Part shown: positions 1-7,435 of the stretch, in pieces
Numbering within the stretch: position 1 is the stretch's first letter
How the letters are laid out: each line of letters starts with the position of its first letter
DNA from: Aeromicrobium terrae
GTDB taxonomy: Bacteria > Actinomycetota > Actinomycetes > Propionibacteriales > Nocardioidaceae
Direction: 5' to 3'
Length of the DNA stretch: 64,000 bases
NCBI RefSeq assembly: GCF_008039565.1
Contig: NZ_VDUX01000007.1
Coordinates: forward strand, 113,021 to 177,020
Made by a program: the position numbers and the translations under genes
Notes under the pieces: model-generated
Seen by the model: the letters and a program-made list of their open reading frames with translations, nothing else
Told to the model about the DNA's origin: nothing
The model's database searches: none

Positions 1-1
1 C

Positions 2-280
2 GTCCGGAAGTTCGACTGCGAGGCCTGGATCCCGACGCAGGAGCGCTACCGCGAGGTGTCGTCGGCCTCCAACTGCACGCAGTTCCAGGCCCGGCGCCTC
101 GACATCCGCGTGCGCGAGGGGGACTCCGTCTCGCCGCTGGCCACCCTCAACGGCACGCTCTGCGCGATGACGCGCACCATCGTCGCGCTGCTGGAGAACG
201 GCCAGCAGGCGGACGGCTCCGTGCGCCTGCCCGCCGCGCTGCACCCCTTCATCGGTGAGGTCCTGGAGCCCATCACGTGA
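2..280 (+). CDS. serS: Seryl-tRNA synthetase, C-terminal fragment
   Basis: This is the last 92 codons of a class II aminoacyl-tRNA synthetase, which charges tRNA-Ser with serine in the cytoplasm. The fragment holds SerRS landmarks: [14 protein letters not shown], which lines the active site, and the motif-3 helix [17 protein letters not shown] with its conserved Arg, followed by the usual short tail ending in P-x-x-L-x-P-F-I-G. The gene runs off the left edge, so the N-terminal coiled coil and motifs 1-2 are missing. Its stop codon overlaps the GTG start of the following HAD gene by 4 bases, so the two are translationally coupled. Two tRNA-Ser genes occur in the same window. Confidence 0.95.
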   Translation, partial: VRKFDCEAWIPTQERYREVSSASNCTQFQARRLDIRVREGDSVSPLATLNGTLCAMTRTIVALLENGQQADGSVRLPAALHPFIGEVLEPIT

Positions 281-1059
281 CGTTCCACCCGCGGGTGGCC
301 GCCCTGGACGTCGACGGCACGCTGGTGGACAACCACAACGGGCTCAGCCCGGCTGTCCGGGAGAGCGTGCGCGCGCTCGCCGACGCCGGCGTCGAGATCG
401 TCGTGGCCACCGGCCGCGCCGCTCCTGGCGCCATGGAGGTCATCGACCGCCTCGGCCTCGACGACGGACTCGTCGTCACGAGCAACGGCGCCATCGTCGC
501 CGGGTATCACCCGTTCGAGGTGCTGCAGAGCGTCACGTTCGACGCGTCCGAGGCGGTCCGTCGCGTGCTCGAGCACGTGCCCGACGCCCTCGTCGCCGTC
601 GAGGAGGTCGGCGTCGGCTACCGGGTGAGCCAGCCGTTCCCCGAAGGCGAGGTCAGCGGGCGCATCACGGTGGAGGACGTCGACTCACTCGTCGCCGAGC
701 CGGTCACCCGCGTCATCATCCGCGCCGTCGACCAGGACCCGCACGAGTTCGCGTCGCTCGTCGACGGCCTCGGCCTGCACGACATCAACTACTACATCGG
801 CTACACCGCGTGGCTCGACCTCGCGCCGCAAGGCGTCTCCAAGGCGTCGGGCCTGGAGATGGTGTGCGCGCGGCTCGACGTCGCGGCCGCCGACGTGCTC
901 GCCGTCGGCGACGGCTTCAACGACGTCGAGATGCTCGAGTGGGCCGGGCGGGGCGTGGCCATGGGCCAGGCGCCGCCCGAGGTGCAGGCCGCAGCCGACG
1001 ACGTGACCGCCGTCGTCGAGGACGACGGCCTCGTCGCCGAGCTGTCCCGCTACCTCTAG
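277..1059 (+). CDS. HAD-superfamily hydrolase, Cof subfamily
   Basis: This 260-residue protein is a haloacid-dehalogenase-type phosphatase of the Cof/YbiV group, expected to dephosphorylate small sugar or nucleotide phosphates with Mg2+. Motif I is DVDGT (residues 11-15) with the nucleophilic first Asp. Motif II is the Thr of VVATGR (about 45). Motif IV is [10 protein letters not shown] near residue 210, giving the metal-binding acidic pair. The long insert between motifs II and III is the C2 cap of the Cof type. It starts with GTG inside the serS stop region, and coupling to serS is a common actinobacterial arrangement. The substrate cannot be told from sequence. Confidence 0.9.
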   Translation: MTFHPRVAALDVDGTLVDNHNGLSPAVRESVRALADAGVEIVVATGRAAPGAMEVIDRLGLDDGLVVTSNGAIVAGYHPFEVLQSVTFDASEAVRRVLEHVPDALVAVEEVGVGYRVSQPFPEGEVSGRITVEDVDSLVAEPVTRVIIRAVDQDPHEFASLVDGLGLHDINYYIGYTAWLDLAPQGVSKASGLEMVCARLDVAAADVLAVGDGFNDVEMLEWAGRGVAMGQAPPEVQAAADDVTAVVEDDGLVAELSRYL

Positions 1060-1068
1060 CCGCCGCTC

Positions 1069-1182
1069 GGTGGTCGAGTGCCTCGCGAGCGCCAGCGAGT
1101 GAGGTGTATCGAGACCACACGCAGGTATGAAGGCTCGCGTGGTCTCGATACGCCGCTCGTTCCTCGCGGCTACTCGACCACC
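1069..1182. repeat. Long imperfect inverted repeat between converging genes
   Basis: The outer arm starting GGTGGTCGAGT at 1069 is matched by ACTCGACCACC ending at 1182. The inner arm GTATCGAGACCAC (1106-1118) is exactly complementary to GTGGTCTCGATAC (1139-1151). The whole forms a hairpin of about 114 bases with a roughly 20-base loop. It lies after the HAD stop and before the whiB-like stop, so it may end transcription from both sides. From memory, very similar GTGGTCTCGATAC...CTACTCGACCACC palindromes are dispersed in Nocardioidaceae and related genomes, so it is probably a copy of a REP-like family. Confidence 0.8.
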
Positions 1183-1193
1183 GGTGACTGGGT

Positions 1194-1718
1194 CTAGGCC
1201 ACGTGCGCCGTGGAGAGCTGGTCGAACGCGTCGAGCACCTGCTCGAGCGTCGGCCGGCTCTCGGACGTCGCGTCGTCGACGGCCGTGGCCGCCTTCTGAC
1301 GCTCACGCCGCAGGTGCCGCTTGATCGTCGACGTCGAGCACCCCAGCCGTTCGGCGAGCTGCTGGCAGGTGTCCTTCGGGTGCGCCTGCCGGGCAGCGAT
1401 GACCGCCTCGTGACTGACCGGACCGCCGCCGACCCGAGGTGCGCCGAACGGCGCAAGACTCGGTTGCGCCACCTCGATGCCGAGCTGCCGGCGCATGGCC
1501 GTCCGCTCGGACTCGGTGGTGCAGGCGACGTAGCCCGAGATGTCGACCTCGACCACCGCGCGATACAGGCAGTCGAACATCACCGGACATCCGGCGCACT
1601 GCCGGTGCAGCGATCGGACGGTGCCGATCATGGTGACGGACGGGTCGTTCAGACGTTCGTCGAGATACGTGTCCGGCGCCGCAGCGCACGGAGGCATAGC
1701 ACTATCAGTGGACCACAT
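1194..1718 (-). CDS. WhiB-family iron-sulfur regulator with C-terminal helix-turn-helix
   Basis: This is a protein of 174 residues from ATG 1718. I chose that start because GGGAAGAGGGAG lies directly upstream; an in-frame GTG at 1763 would add 15 residues and would start inside a palindrome. Four cysteines fit a WhiB Fe-S cluster: one in MPPC, then CAGC, then FDC (spacing C-x2-C-x5-C). The usual G-[VI]-W-G-G turn after the last Cys is replaced by GYVACTT, with an extra Cys. Unlike classic WhiB proteins, a C-terminal region (QQLAERLGCSTSTIKRHLRR) looks like a DNA-binding HTH. WhiB proteins normally sense redox state or NO through the cluster. The gene lies downstream of bpa on the same strand. 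Confidence 0.8.
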   Translation of the reverse strand: MWSTDSAMPPCAAAPDTYLDERLNDPSVTMIGTVRSLHRQCAGCPVMFDCLYRAVVEVDISGYVACTTESERTAMRRQLGIEVAQPSLAPFGAPRVGGGPVSHEAVIAARQAHPKDTCQQLAERLGCSTSTIKRHLRRERQKAATAVDDATSESRPTLEQVLDAFDQLSTAHVA

Positions 1719-1737
1719 GGGCTCCCTCTTCCCACTG

Positions 1738-1763
1738 GTGCACGGAACTCCCATACCGTGCAC
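1738..1763. promoter_or_regulatory. Perfect 8-bp inverted repeat upstream of the whiB-like gene
   Basis: GTGCACGG (1738-1745) and CCGTGCAC (1756-1763) are perfect inverted arms separated by 10 bp. They lie 19 bp upstream of the chosen whiB-like start and 11 bp downstream of the bpa stop. The position fits an operator for the whiB-like gene, possibly autoregulatory, or a small bpa terminator hairpin. No U-tract follows on the minus strand, which favours an operator. This is inferred from symmetry only. Confidence 0.45.
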
Positions 1764-1774
1764 TTGGTCACACT

Positions 1775-2281
1775 CTAGAGGTACATGCCCCCACTGTGCG
1801 TCGAATCGTCCGAAGTAGCCGAATCGTCACCTTTGTCGTCGTTTGACGACGGAAGCGCCAGCCTCATGTTCTGGAACTGCGACTGGGCCTGGACCTGCTG
1901 CGCGTAGAGCGCGGCCTGGATGCCGTGGAACAGCCCCTCGAGCCAGCCGACGAGCTGGGCCTGCGCGATCCGCAGCTCGCCCTCGCTCGGTGCGGCCTCC
2001 TCGAACGGGAGGCTGAGCCGCTCGAGCTCCTCCACCAGCTCGGGGGCGAGACCGTCCTCCAGCTCCTTGATGGACTGCTGGTGGATCTCGCGGAGCCGGA
2101 CACGGCTGGCCTCGTCGAGAGGCGCCGCCTTCACCTCCTCGAGCAGCTGGCGGATCATGCCGCCGATCCGCATGACCTTGGCGGGCTGCTCGACGAGGTC
2201 GGAGAGGGCGGACTCGCGTCGGGCCGGCGTGACGGGCGAGCCGTCGGGTCCGACGACGGGGTTGGACTCGGTCTCGGTCAT
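1775..2281 (-). CDS. bpa: Bacterial proteasome activator (DUF2587)
   Basis: This 168-residue protein matches Bpa (Rv3780 in M. tuberculosis). Bpa forms an ATP-independent ring that docks on the 20S proteasome and opens its gate. It has the family's charged helical core (roughly residues 25-145; e.g. KVMRIGGMIRQLLEEVKAAPLDE and QLVGWLEGLFHGIQAALYAQQ), then a disordered acidic tail. It ends in GMYL, matching the GQYL-like C-terminal motif that inserts into the proteasome alpha-ring pockets. Its presence implies that the genome has a 20S proteasome outside this window. The start ATG has GGAGG unusually close upstream. Confidence 0.92.
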   Translation of the reverse strand: MTETESNPVVGPDGSPVTPARRESALSDLVEQPAKVMRIGGMIRQLLEEVKAAPLDEASRVRLREIHQQSIKELEDGLAPELVEELERLSLPFEEAAPSEGELRIAQAQLVGWLEGLFHGIQAALYAQQVQAQSQFQNMRLALPSSNDDKGDDSATSDDSTHSGGMYL

Positions 2282-2378
2282 GCCTCCAGCCTACGAGGGC
2301 GTCGCGACGTGGGCTCGGTCACGGTGCACGCGCTCTCCTCATGCGGCTTTCAGCCGGCGGTGGCACCGTGGAAGAGAT

Positions 2379-3422
2379 ATGCCGAAGACACGTGACCGAC
2401 GACTCGACGTGCTCAAGGGCCTGCTCATCACCGGGGTGGTCCTGGGGCACTTCCTGGAGACCTCCGGCGGAGGTCCGCCGAGCGGGCTCTACCCGGGCTG
2501 GGACCACGAGCCTCAGCGCACCGTGCTGACGTTCCTCTACCTGTTCCACATGCCGCTGTTCATCTTCCTGGCGGGAATCACGGCGCGGGAGCGCGACCTC
2601 GTGCACCGCGTCGTGCAGATGGTCGGCCTGTACGCCGTGCTCCAGGTCGCCTACCTGCTGATCCGGCCGCAGTACACGCTCACGCTCGACACGTTCGTCC
2701 ATCCCGTCTACGGCCTGTGGTTCCTCTTGGCAATGGGGTGGTGGCTCGCGTCGCTGCCGATCGTCCGCCGCCTGGGCCACTGGGCCTTGCCGGTCGCGCT
2801 CGTCGTGTCCCTGGCCGCGGTCGTCGCGCCGTTCTCCGACACCGACATCGGCGCGTGGTCGCGCGCGATCTGCTACTGGCCGTTCTTCGTCGCCGGCCAG
2901 CTCTACGGCACGCAGGTCCTGCGCCGCACCGCGCCGACCCGTGTGCTGCGCATGCTCGCCGCCGCCGTGGTGGGCGCTGCCGTGACGGGCGGCGTGATGC
3001 TCTCCGGGCTCGACCCGAACTGGTACCGGGGCGACTCGATCGCCGCCACGATGAACGAGAACGACGTCACCGCCGTGCTGGCTCGCGTGGTCTCGCTCGT
3101 CGCCGCCGTGACGCTGTCGTGGGCGGTGCTGACGCTGGTGCCGAAGCACCTGTCCCTGGTCGAGGGACTCGGTCGTCGCAGCCTCGGCGTCTACGCCCTG
3201 CACATCCCGGTCGTGTTCTTCGCCCAGGCCTGGTTCGAGCACGCAGGCCTGGCCATGTGGCCGGCGTCCGGCATCGCGGTGCTCATGACGGTGGCGACGC
3301 TCAGCGTCCTGCGGCTGCCGATCTTCGACCGCGCGGTGCGCACCACCGCCGGCACAGTGGCCGACGTCGTCGTCCCGGACGCGCTGCGCCCGCACGAGGA
3401 GCTCAGCTCGCCGAAGTCGTGA
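2379..3422 (+). CDS. Membrane acyltransferase, acyltransferase-3 family
   Basis: This is a protein of 347 residues from ATG 2379. The N-terminus RDRRLDVLKGLLITGVVLGHFLE is the typical start of the acyltransferase-3 (OafA/YrhL) fold, with the conserved Arg-Asp and a His on the first membrane helix. About ten hydrophobic segments follow. Members O-acetylate or succinylate sugars, peptidoglycan or lipids at the membrane; this one resembles the fucose O-acetyltransferase-like branch. An in-frame upstream extension is antisense to bpa and was rejected. The last 20 bases overlap the end of the converging oxidoreductase gene. The substrate is unknown. Confidence 0.8.
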   Translation: MPKTRDRRLDVLKGLLITGVVLGHFLETSGGGPPSGLYPGWDHEPQRTVLTFLYLFHMPLFIFLAGITARERDLVHRVVQMVGLYAVLQVAYLLIRPQYTLTLDTFVHPVYGLWFLLAMGWWLASLPIVRRLGHWALPVALVVSLAAVVAPFSDTDIGAWSRAICYWPFFVAGQLYGTQVLRRTAPTRVLRMLAAAVVGAAVTGGVMLSGLDPNWYRGDSIAATMNENDVTAVLARVVSLVAAVTLSWAVLTLVPKHLSLVEGLGRRSLGVYALHIPVVFFAQAWFEHAGLAMWPASGIAVLMTVATLSVLRLPIFDRAVRTTAGTVADVVVPDALRPHEELSSPKS

Positions 3423-4383
3423 GCAGCACCTTGCCGACGTTCGAGGAGTCCTCGAGCACCTGGTGGGCCGCGCCCACCTCGTCGAGCGGGAACGTCGTGT
3501 GGATCATCGGCCGCACGGCGCCGGCCTCGATCATCGGCCAGACGTTCTCGACGGTGGCGGCGACGATCGCCGCCTTCTCCGCAGGCGGCCGGGCGCGCAG
3601 TGCGGTGGCCGACACCGAGGCGCGCTTGGCGAGCAGGGCGCCGAGATCGATCTCCGCCTTGGTGCCGCCCTGGAGCCCGATGACGACGAGCCGGCCGTTG
3701 GTGGCCAACACGTCCACGTTCTTCTCGAGGTACTTGGCGCCGATGATGTCGAGCACGACGTCGGGCCGGAGGTCCGCATCCTTCAGCACCTCGACGAAGT
3801 CCTGCTCCTTGTAGTTGATGACGAGGTCGGCACCGAGCTGCCGGCACACCTCCGCCTTCTCGGGGCCGCCGACGGTGACCGCCACGCGGGCGCCGAGCTC
3901 CTTGGCGACCTGGATCGCCATCGTGCCGATGCCGCTGCCGCCGCCGTGGGCGAGCAGCGTCTCGCCGGGCTGGAGCCGGCCGACCATGACGACGTTCGAC
4001 CAGACGGTGCACGCCACCTCCATCAGGCCGGCCGCGTCGACGAGGTCGACGCCTGCCGGCACCCGGGCGACCTGGCCCGCCGGCGCCACCACCGTCTCGG
4101 CGTACGCGCCGCCGGACAGGAGGGCGGCCACCTCGTCGCCGACGTCGAAACCGGTCACACCGTCGCCGAGCGCCGAGACGACACCCGAGCACTCCAGGCC
4201 GAGGATGTCGGTGGCGCCGGGCGGCGGGTTGTAGAAGCCCTGGCGCTGCAGCAGGTCGGCCCGGTTGATGCCGGCCGCGCGGACCGCGATCTGGACCTCC
4301 CCGGGACCCGGCTCGGGATCCGGCCGGTCCACCACCTTCAGGGCGTCGACTCCACCGGGCTCCGGGACGACCACTGCGCGCAT
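3403..4383 (-). CDS. NAD(P)H quinone oxidoreductase, zinc-free MDR family
   Basis: This 326-residue protein is a medium-chain reductase of the PIG3/QOR type, which reduces quinones or other electrophiles with NAD(P)H. It has the GroES-like N-terminal domain (RADLLQRQGFYNPPPGATDILGLECSG). The Rossmann nucleotide loop is HGGGSGIGTMAIQ near residue 145. It lacks the zinc-binding cysteines of alcohol dehydrogenases. It ends in LLTTSAS. A TetR gene lies 9 bp upstream on the same strand, so the two probably form one transcript, suggesting that the reductase is part of a small-molecule stress response. Confidence 0.88.
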   Translation of the reverse strand: MRAVVVPEPGGVDALKVVDRPDPEPGPGEVQIAVRAAGINRADLLQRQGFYNPPPGATDILGLECSGVVSALGDGVTGFDVGDEVAALLSGGAYAETVVAPAGQVARVPAGVDLVDAAGLMEVACTVWSNVVMVGRLQPGETLLAHGGGSGIGTMAIQVAKELGARVAVTVGGPEKAEVCRQLGADLVINYKEQDFVEVLKDADLRPDVVLDIIGAKYLEKNVDVLATNGRLVVIGLQGGTKAEIDLGALLAKRASVSATALRARPPAEKAAIVAATVENVWPMIEAGAVRPMIHTTFPLDEVGAAHQVLEDSSNVGKVLLTTSAS

Positions 4384-4392
4384 GCCTGCACG

Positions 4393-5010
4393 CTACGACG
4401 TCTCCTGGAGGGCGGCGTCGATCAGGGCCCGTGCCGCCCAGAGCGACGTCTGCGTGCGGTCGTCGGCGTCGAGGCCGCGGACGTCGTCGAGCACGATGAG
4501 CGCCTCCCAGCCGACCACCATGGCCAGCGCGGAGACGAGCCGCTCGAAGGCCACCGGCTCCAGGTCGTCACGCAGCGGCTCGAGGGCCTGCTCGATCCAG
4601 CCCACGCGTCGGTGGCCGCGGCGCTGGCCCGGCGCCGGGGGTTGGGCGAGGGTGAGGCGCACCATCGAGCGACCGAGCCGCAGGGTCTCCTCGCTCATCG
4701 TGGACAGGGTGCGCACCATGGCCTCGACGCGCTTCCCCGCGTCCGTGCCGCCCGGGTCGGCCTCGGCGATGGCGGTGTCGACCTCGCGCTCGGAGAGCTC
4801 GCCGAGCATCGCGTCGAGCAACAGCTGGTCGAGGGTCGGGAAGTGCTGGTAGAGCGTGCGGCGCGAGACGTCGGCCGCCTCGGCGATCTCCGCCATGGAC
4901 GGGGTCGCGCCGTCGGCGAGCAGCTGCTGCGTGGCGGCCAGGATCGCGGTGCGGGTGCGGCGCTTCTGGCGGGCCTTCCCGGCGACGGCGGCGGTCGGTT
5001 CGTCGGTCAT
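4393..5010 (-). CDS. TetR/AcrR-family transcriptional repressor
   Basis: This is a protein of 205 residues from ATG 5010; a TTG 30 bases further upstream is possible but would intrude on the operator region. The N-terminal HTH is clear: RTRTAILAATQQLLADG, then SMAEIAEAADVSRRTLYQHFP. A helical ligand-binding domain follows, with no recognisable ligand signature. It is divergent from the monooxygenase-domain gene at 5093 and upstream of the quinone oxidoreductase. The intergenic region contains two TACAC-N4-GTGCA elements, which are plausible binding sites, so autoregulation plus control of the divergent gene is likely. Confidence 0.88.
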   Translation of the reverse strand: MTDEPTAAVAGKARQKRRTRTAILAATQQLLADGATPSMAEIAEAADVSRRTLYQHFPTLDQLLLDAMLGELSEREVDTAIAEADPGGTDAGKRVEAMVRTLSTMSEETLRLGRSMVRLTLAQPPAPGQRRGHRRVGWIEQALEPLRDDLEPVAFERLVSALAMVVGWEALIVLDDVRGLDADDRTQTSLWAARALIDAALQETS

Positions 5011-5043
5011 GCGCTCACTCTCTTGACAGGCTCGGCTCAATAG

Positions 5044-5076
5044 TACACCATCGTGCAGTCAATACACAGTTGTGCA
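5044..5076. promoter_or_regulatory. Tandem TACAC-N4-GTGCA operator candidates
   Basis: Two copies of an imperfect palindrome, TACACCATCGTGCA (5044-5057) and TACACAGTTGTGCA (5063-5076), are offset by 19 bp. They lie in the short divergent region between the tetR start (5010) and the monooxygenase start (5093). Ten of 14 positions are identical between copies, and the half-sites TACAC/GTGCA are conserved. The arrangement is typical of a TetR-family operator covering both promoters. The role is inferred. Confidence 0.6.
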
Positions 5077-5092
5077 AGATTGGACAAGACCC

Positions 5093-5458
5093 ATGACGAT
5101 CACCCCCGAGGACCGGACGGCGCCCGCCGGCGCCGAGCAGGCCGCCGGCCGCGTCACCCTGATGAACCGCTTCGTCGTCGCCCCCGAGCGCGACGACGAC
5201 TTCCACGCCGCCTGGTACGAGACGAGTCGCTACTTCGTCGTCCAGCCGGGCTTCATCTCGCTGCGGCTGCACCGCGCGGTCAACGACGAGGCCAGCCATC
5301 GCTGGGTCAACGTCGCCGTGTGGGAGTCGGAGCAGGCCTTCCGCGCCGCGCACTCGACGGACGACTTCCGCCGCCTCGTCTCCCAGGAGAAGTGGCAGGA
5401 GTTCCCGAGCGAGCCGGTGCTGTTCCAGACCGTCGTCGCCGAGGGAGAGATGCCCTGA
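5093..5458 (+). CDS. Antibiotic-biosynthesis-monooxygenase-domain protein
   Basis: This 121-residue protein has one ferredoxin-like ABM domain (about residues 22-115). It carries the usual VTLMNRFVVAPERDDDFHAAW start, GFISLRLHRA, and WVNVAVWESEQAFRAAH. Such proteins act as small cofactor-free monooxygenases, quinol oxygenases or heme-degrading enzymes, usually as dimers. I see no residue that settles which. It is divergent from a TetR gene that is followed by a quinone oxidoreductase, so a role with quinone-like compounds is reasonable. No good ribosome site precedes ATG 5093, so the transcript could be leaderless; ATG 5162 is an alternative start. Confidence 0.75.
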   Translation: MTITPEDRTAPAGAEQAAGRVTLMNRFVVAPERDDDFHAAWYETSRYFVVQPGFISLRLHRAVNDEASHRWVNVAVWESEQAFRAAHSTDDFRRLVSQEKWQEFPSEPVLFQTVVAEGEMP

Positions 5459-5500
5459 GAGTTCAGGTCGTTCTCAGAACCCTCCTGAGACAATGGGCGG

Positions 5501-6280
5501 ATGCAGGTGGCCCTGGTGCAGCTGGCGTCGAGCACGGACTCGGCGGCCAATCGCGAGCTCGTCGAGACCCGTCTCGGCGGGCTCGACGGCGCTGCCGACC
5601 TGGTCCTCCTGCCCGAGGCCACGATGCACGACTTCGGGGACCCGCAGCACGACCTCGCGTCGGCCGCGGAGCCGCTCGACGGTCCGTTCGTCTCGCTGCT
5701 CGCGGCGCAGGCCCGGCGCCTCGGCAGCGTGGTGGTGGCCGGGATGTTCGAGCAGACCGACGACCTGCCGTTCAACACCCTGGTCGCCGTCGGTCCGGAC
5801 GGCAGCCTGCTGGCGACGTACCGCAAGATCCATTTGTACGACTCGTTCGGGTACCAGGAGTCCGACAGGCTCCGCGCCGGTGACATCGAGCCCGTGACAC
5901 TGAAGGTCGGGGGCACGCGCGTCGGGCTGATGACCTGCTACGACCTCCGTTTCCCCGAGCTGGCCCGCGCCGTCGTCGACGCCGGCGCCGAGCTCGTCGC
6001 GCTGCCCGCCGCGTGGGTGGCCGGCGAGCACAAGCTGCACCACTGGCGGACGCTGCTGACCGCCCGGGCCATCGAGAACACGGTCGCGTTCGCGGCTGCG
6101 GCGCAGGGCGGACGGCGCTACACCGGACACTCGCTCGTCGTCGACGCGTGGGGTTCTATCGTGGCTGAGGCGGGTGACGACGACGATCTGCTGCAGGCCG
6201 ACCTCGACCCCGCCGACGTCGCACGAGCCCGCGACGTGAACCCCTCGTTGGCCAACCGAAGGATGCGATCCGCATGGTGA
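5501..6280 (+). CDS. Carbon-nitrogen hydrolase (nitrilase superfamily amidase)
   Basis: This 259-residue protein hydrolyses a non-peptide C-N bond. The Glu-Lys-Cys triad is visible: E39 in LLPEATMHDFG, K109 in YRKIHLYDSFG, and C146 in GLMTCYDLRFPELAR. The short length and the YRKIHLYD motif fit the omega-amidase/deaminated-glutathione-amidase group rather than a true nitrilase. Its stop codon lies within the start of the next gene (ATGGTGA), so the membrane protein downstream is coupled to it. The exact amide substrate is inferred only at the group level. Confidence 0.88.
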   Translation: MQVALVQLASSTDSAANRELVETRLGGLDGAADLVLLPEATMHDFGDPQHDLASAAEPLDGPFVSLLAAQARRLGSVVVAGMFEQTDDLPFNTLVAVGPDGSLLATYRKIHLYDSFGYQESDRLRAGDIEPVTLKVGGTRVGLMTCYDLRFPELARAVVDAGAELVALPAAWVAGEHKLHHWRTLLTARAIENTVAFAAAAQGGRRYTGHSLVVDAWGSIVAEAGDDDDLLQADLDPADVARARDVNPSLANRRMRSAW

Positions 6281-7323
6281 CCGCTCCGGCCGGCCGACGA
6301 CGCCTCGACACCGCCGCCCCGGAGTACGAGGTCCCGACGCGTGAGCCGCGTCTGGTCTCGCCCGCGTCGGTGCGGCTCGCGAACGCGGGCGTCTTCACCG
6401 CCTGGGCCATCGGGACCGCGATGTCGGCCACGTCGGTCATCGCGATCGGCGCGCCGACCTGGATCGAGCGGCCCGGCGCTGCGATCCTCCTGCTGGTCTT
6501 CGCCGTCGGGCTCACGCACCGCTCCGGCGGTCACATGCGCATCTGGGCGACGCTCGCCGGCGTGCTCGGGCTGGCCGCCGTGGTGATGGAGACCAACGTG
6601 CTCCTCGCCGGCGCCGCCACGACGACGGCCGTGCTGTCGGCCGTGGGCGCGGTGATGATCACGAGACCGGCCACCAACCTGCCTGGCGTGCTCGTCGAGT
6701 ACGGGCTGTCGCTGGGCCTGGCGCTGAGCGGCACCGTCGCCGTCGCGGCCTGGAACGCGCCGGTGACCTACCAGCGGTTCGGCCTGTCGGTGCTCGCCGC
6801 GTCGCTCGGCCTCGCCATCATCCTCGTCTGGAACCTCGGCGCCGGCCTCCACGGACTGCAGCGGCAGAACCTCGCCGTCCTCGCCGGTGTGGCCGCGCTC
6901 GTCGTCATCGTGGTGGCCTACAGCAGCTTCGTCCGGACGCACGGCTCCGAGACCATCACCGACGGCATCGAGGACCTCATCATCTGGATGCGCCAGGTCT
7001 TCGGCGGCGTGCCACGACCCGTCGAGGTGGTCATCGGGTTCCCCGCGCTGGTCGTCGGCGTCTCGATGCGCTCGAGGAACCGCGAGGGCTGGTGGATCCT
7101 CGTCTTCGCCGTGCTCGGCACCGGGTTCGTGACCACGTCGCTGGTCTCGCCGGGCGCGTTCCCCACCTACATCGCGCTGTCGACGCTGTACTCGGCGATC
7201 CTCGGCCTCGGCGTCGGCCTCGTCGCGCGGCACCTCACGATGCGCGATCGATCAGCCCGGGCGGCCCGCGCGGTGGAACAGCAGCGCCGCGTCGAGCCGC
7301 CTCGCCTCGCCGCGCTGAAGTAA
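6274..7323 (+). CDS. Polytopic membrane protein of unknown function
   Basis: I do not recognise this 349-residue protein. After a charged N-terminus of about 30 residues it has roughly ten hydrophobic segments (e.g. VFTAWAIGTAMSATSVIAIG, LAVLAGVAALVVIVVAY, WWILVFAVLGTGFVTTSLV). A short basic tail of about 20 residues (RAARAVEQQRRVEPPR) follows. No catalytic or transport motif stands out. It is translationally coupled to the upstream amidase by a 7-base overlap, and its stop is 20 bases before tRNA-Ser. Confidence 0.75.
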   Translation: MVTAPAGRRRLDTAAPEYEVPTREPRLVSPASVRLANAGVFTAWAIGTAMSATSVIAIGAPTWIERPGAAILLLVFAVGLTHRSGGHMRIWATLAGVLGLAAVVMETNVLLAGAATTTAVLSAVGAVMITRPATNLPGVLVEYGLSLGLALSGTVAVAAWNAPVTYQRFGLSVLAASLGLAIILVWNLGAGLHGLQRQNLAVLAGVAALVVIVVAYSSFVRTHGSETITDGIEDLIIWMRQVFGGVPRPVEVVIGFPALVVGVSMRSRNREGWWILVFAVLGTGFVTTSLVSPGAFPTYIALSTLYSAILGLGVGLVARHLTMRDRSARAARAVEQQRRVEPPRLAALK

Positions 7324-7343
7324 GGGACACTGGACCTACCCTT

Positions 7344-7435
7344 GGAGGGGTGCCGGAGTGGCCGATCGGAACCGCCTTGAAAGCGGTCGCTGGCAGCGAT
7401 GTCAGCCGCGGGTTCGAATCCCGCCCCCTCTGCCA
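7344..7435 (+). tRNA. tRNA-Ser (anticodon TGA)
   Basis: This 92-base class II tRNA has acceptor arm GGAGGGG (7344-7350) pairing with CCCCTCT (7425-7431, one G-U), then discriminator G and an encoded CCA. The anticodon loop CTTGAAA gives anticodon TGA (7378-7380), reading UCA. The long variable arm (GTCGCTGGCAGCGATGTC region) is typical of tRNA-Ser. The T arm is CGGGTTCGAATCCCG. The final A of CCA is also the first base of the next gene's ATG. Confidence 0.96.
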
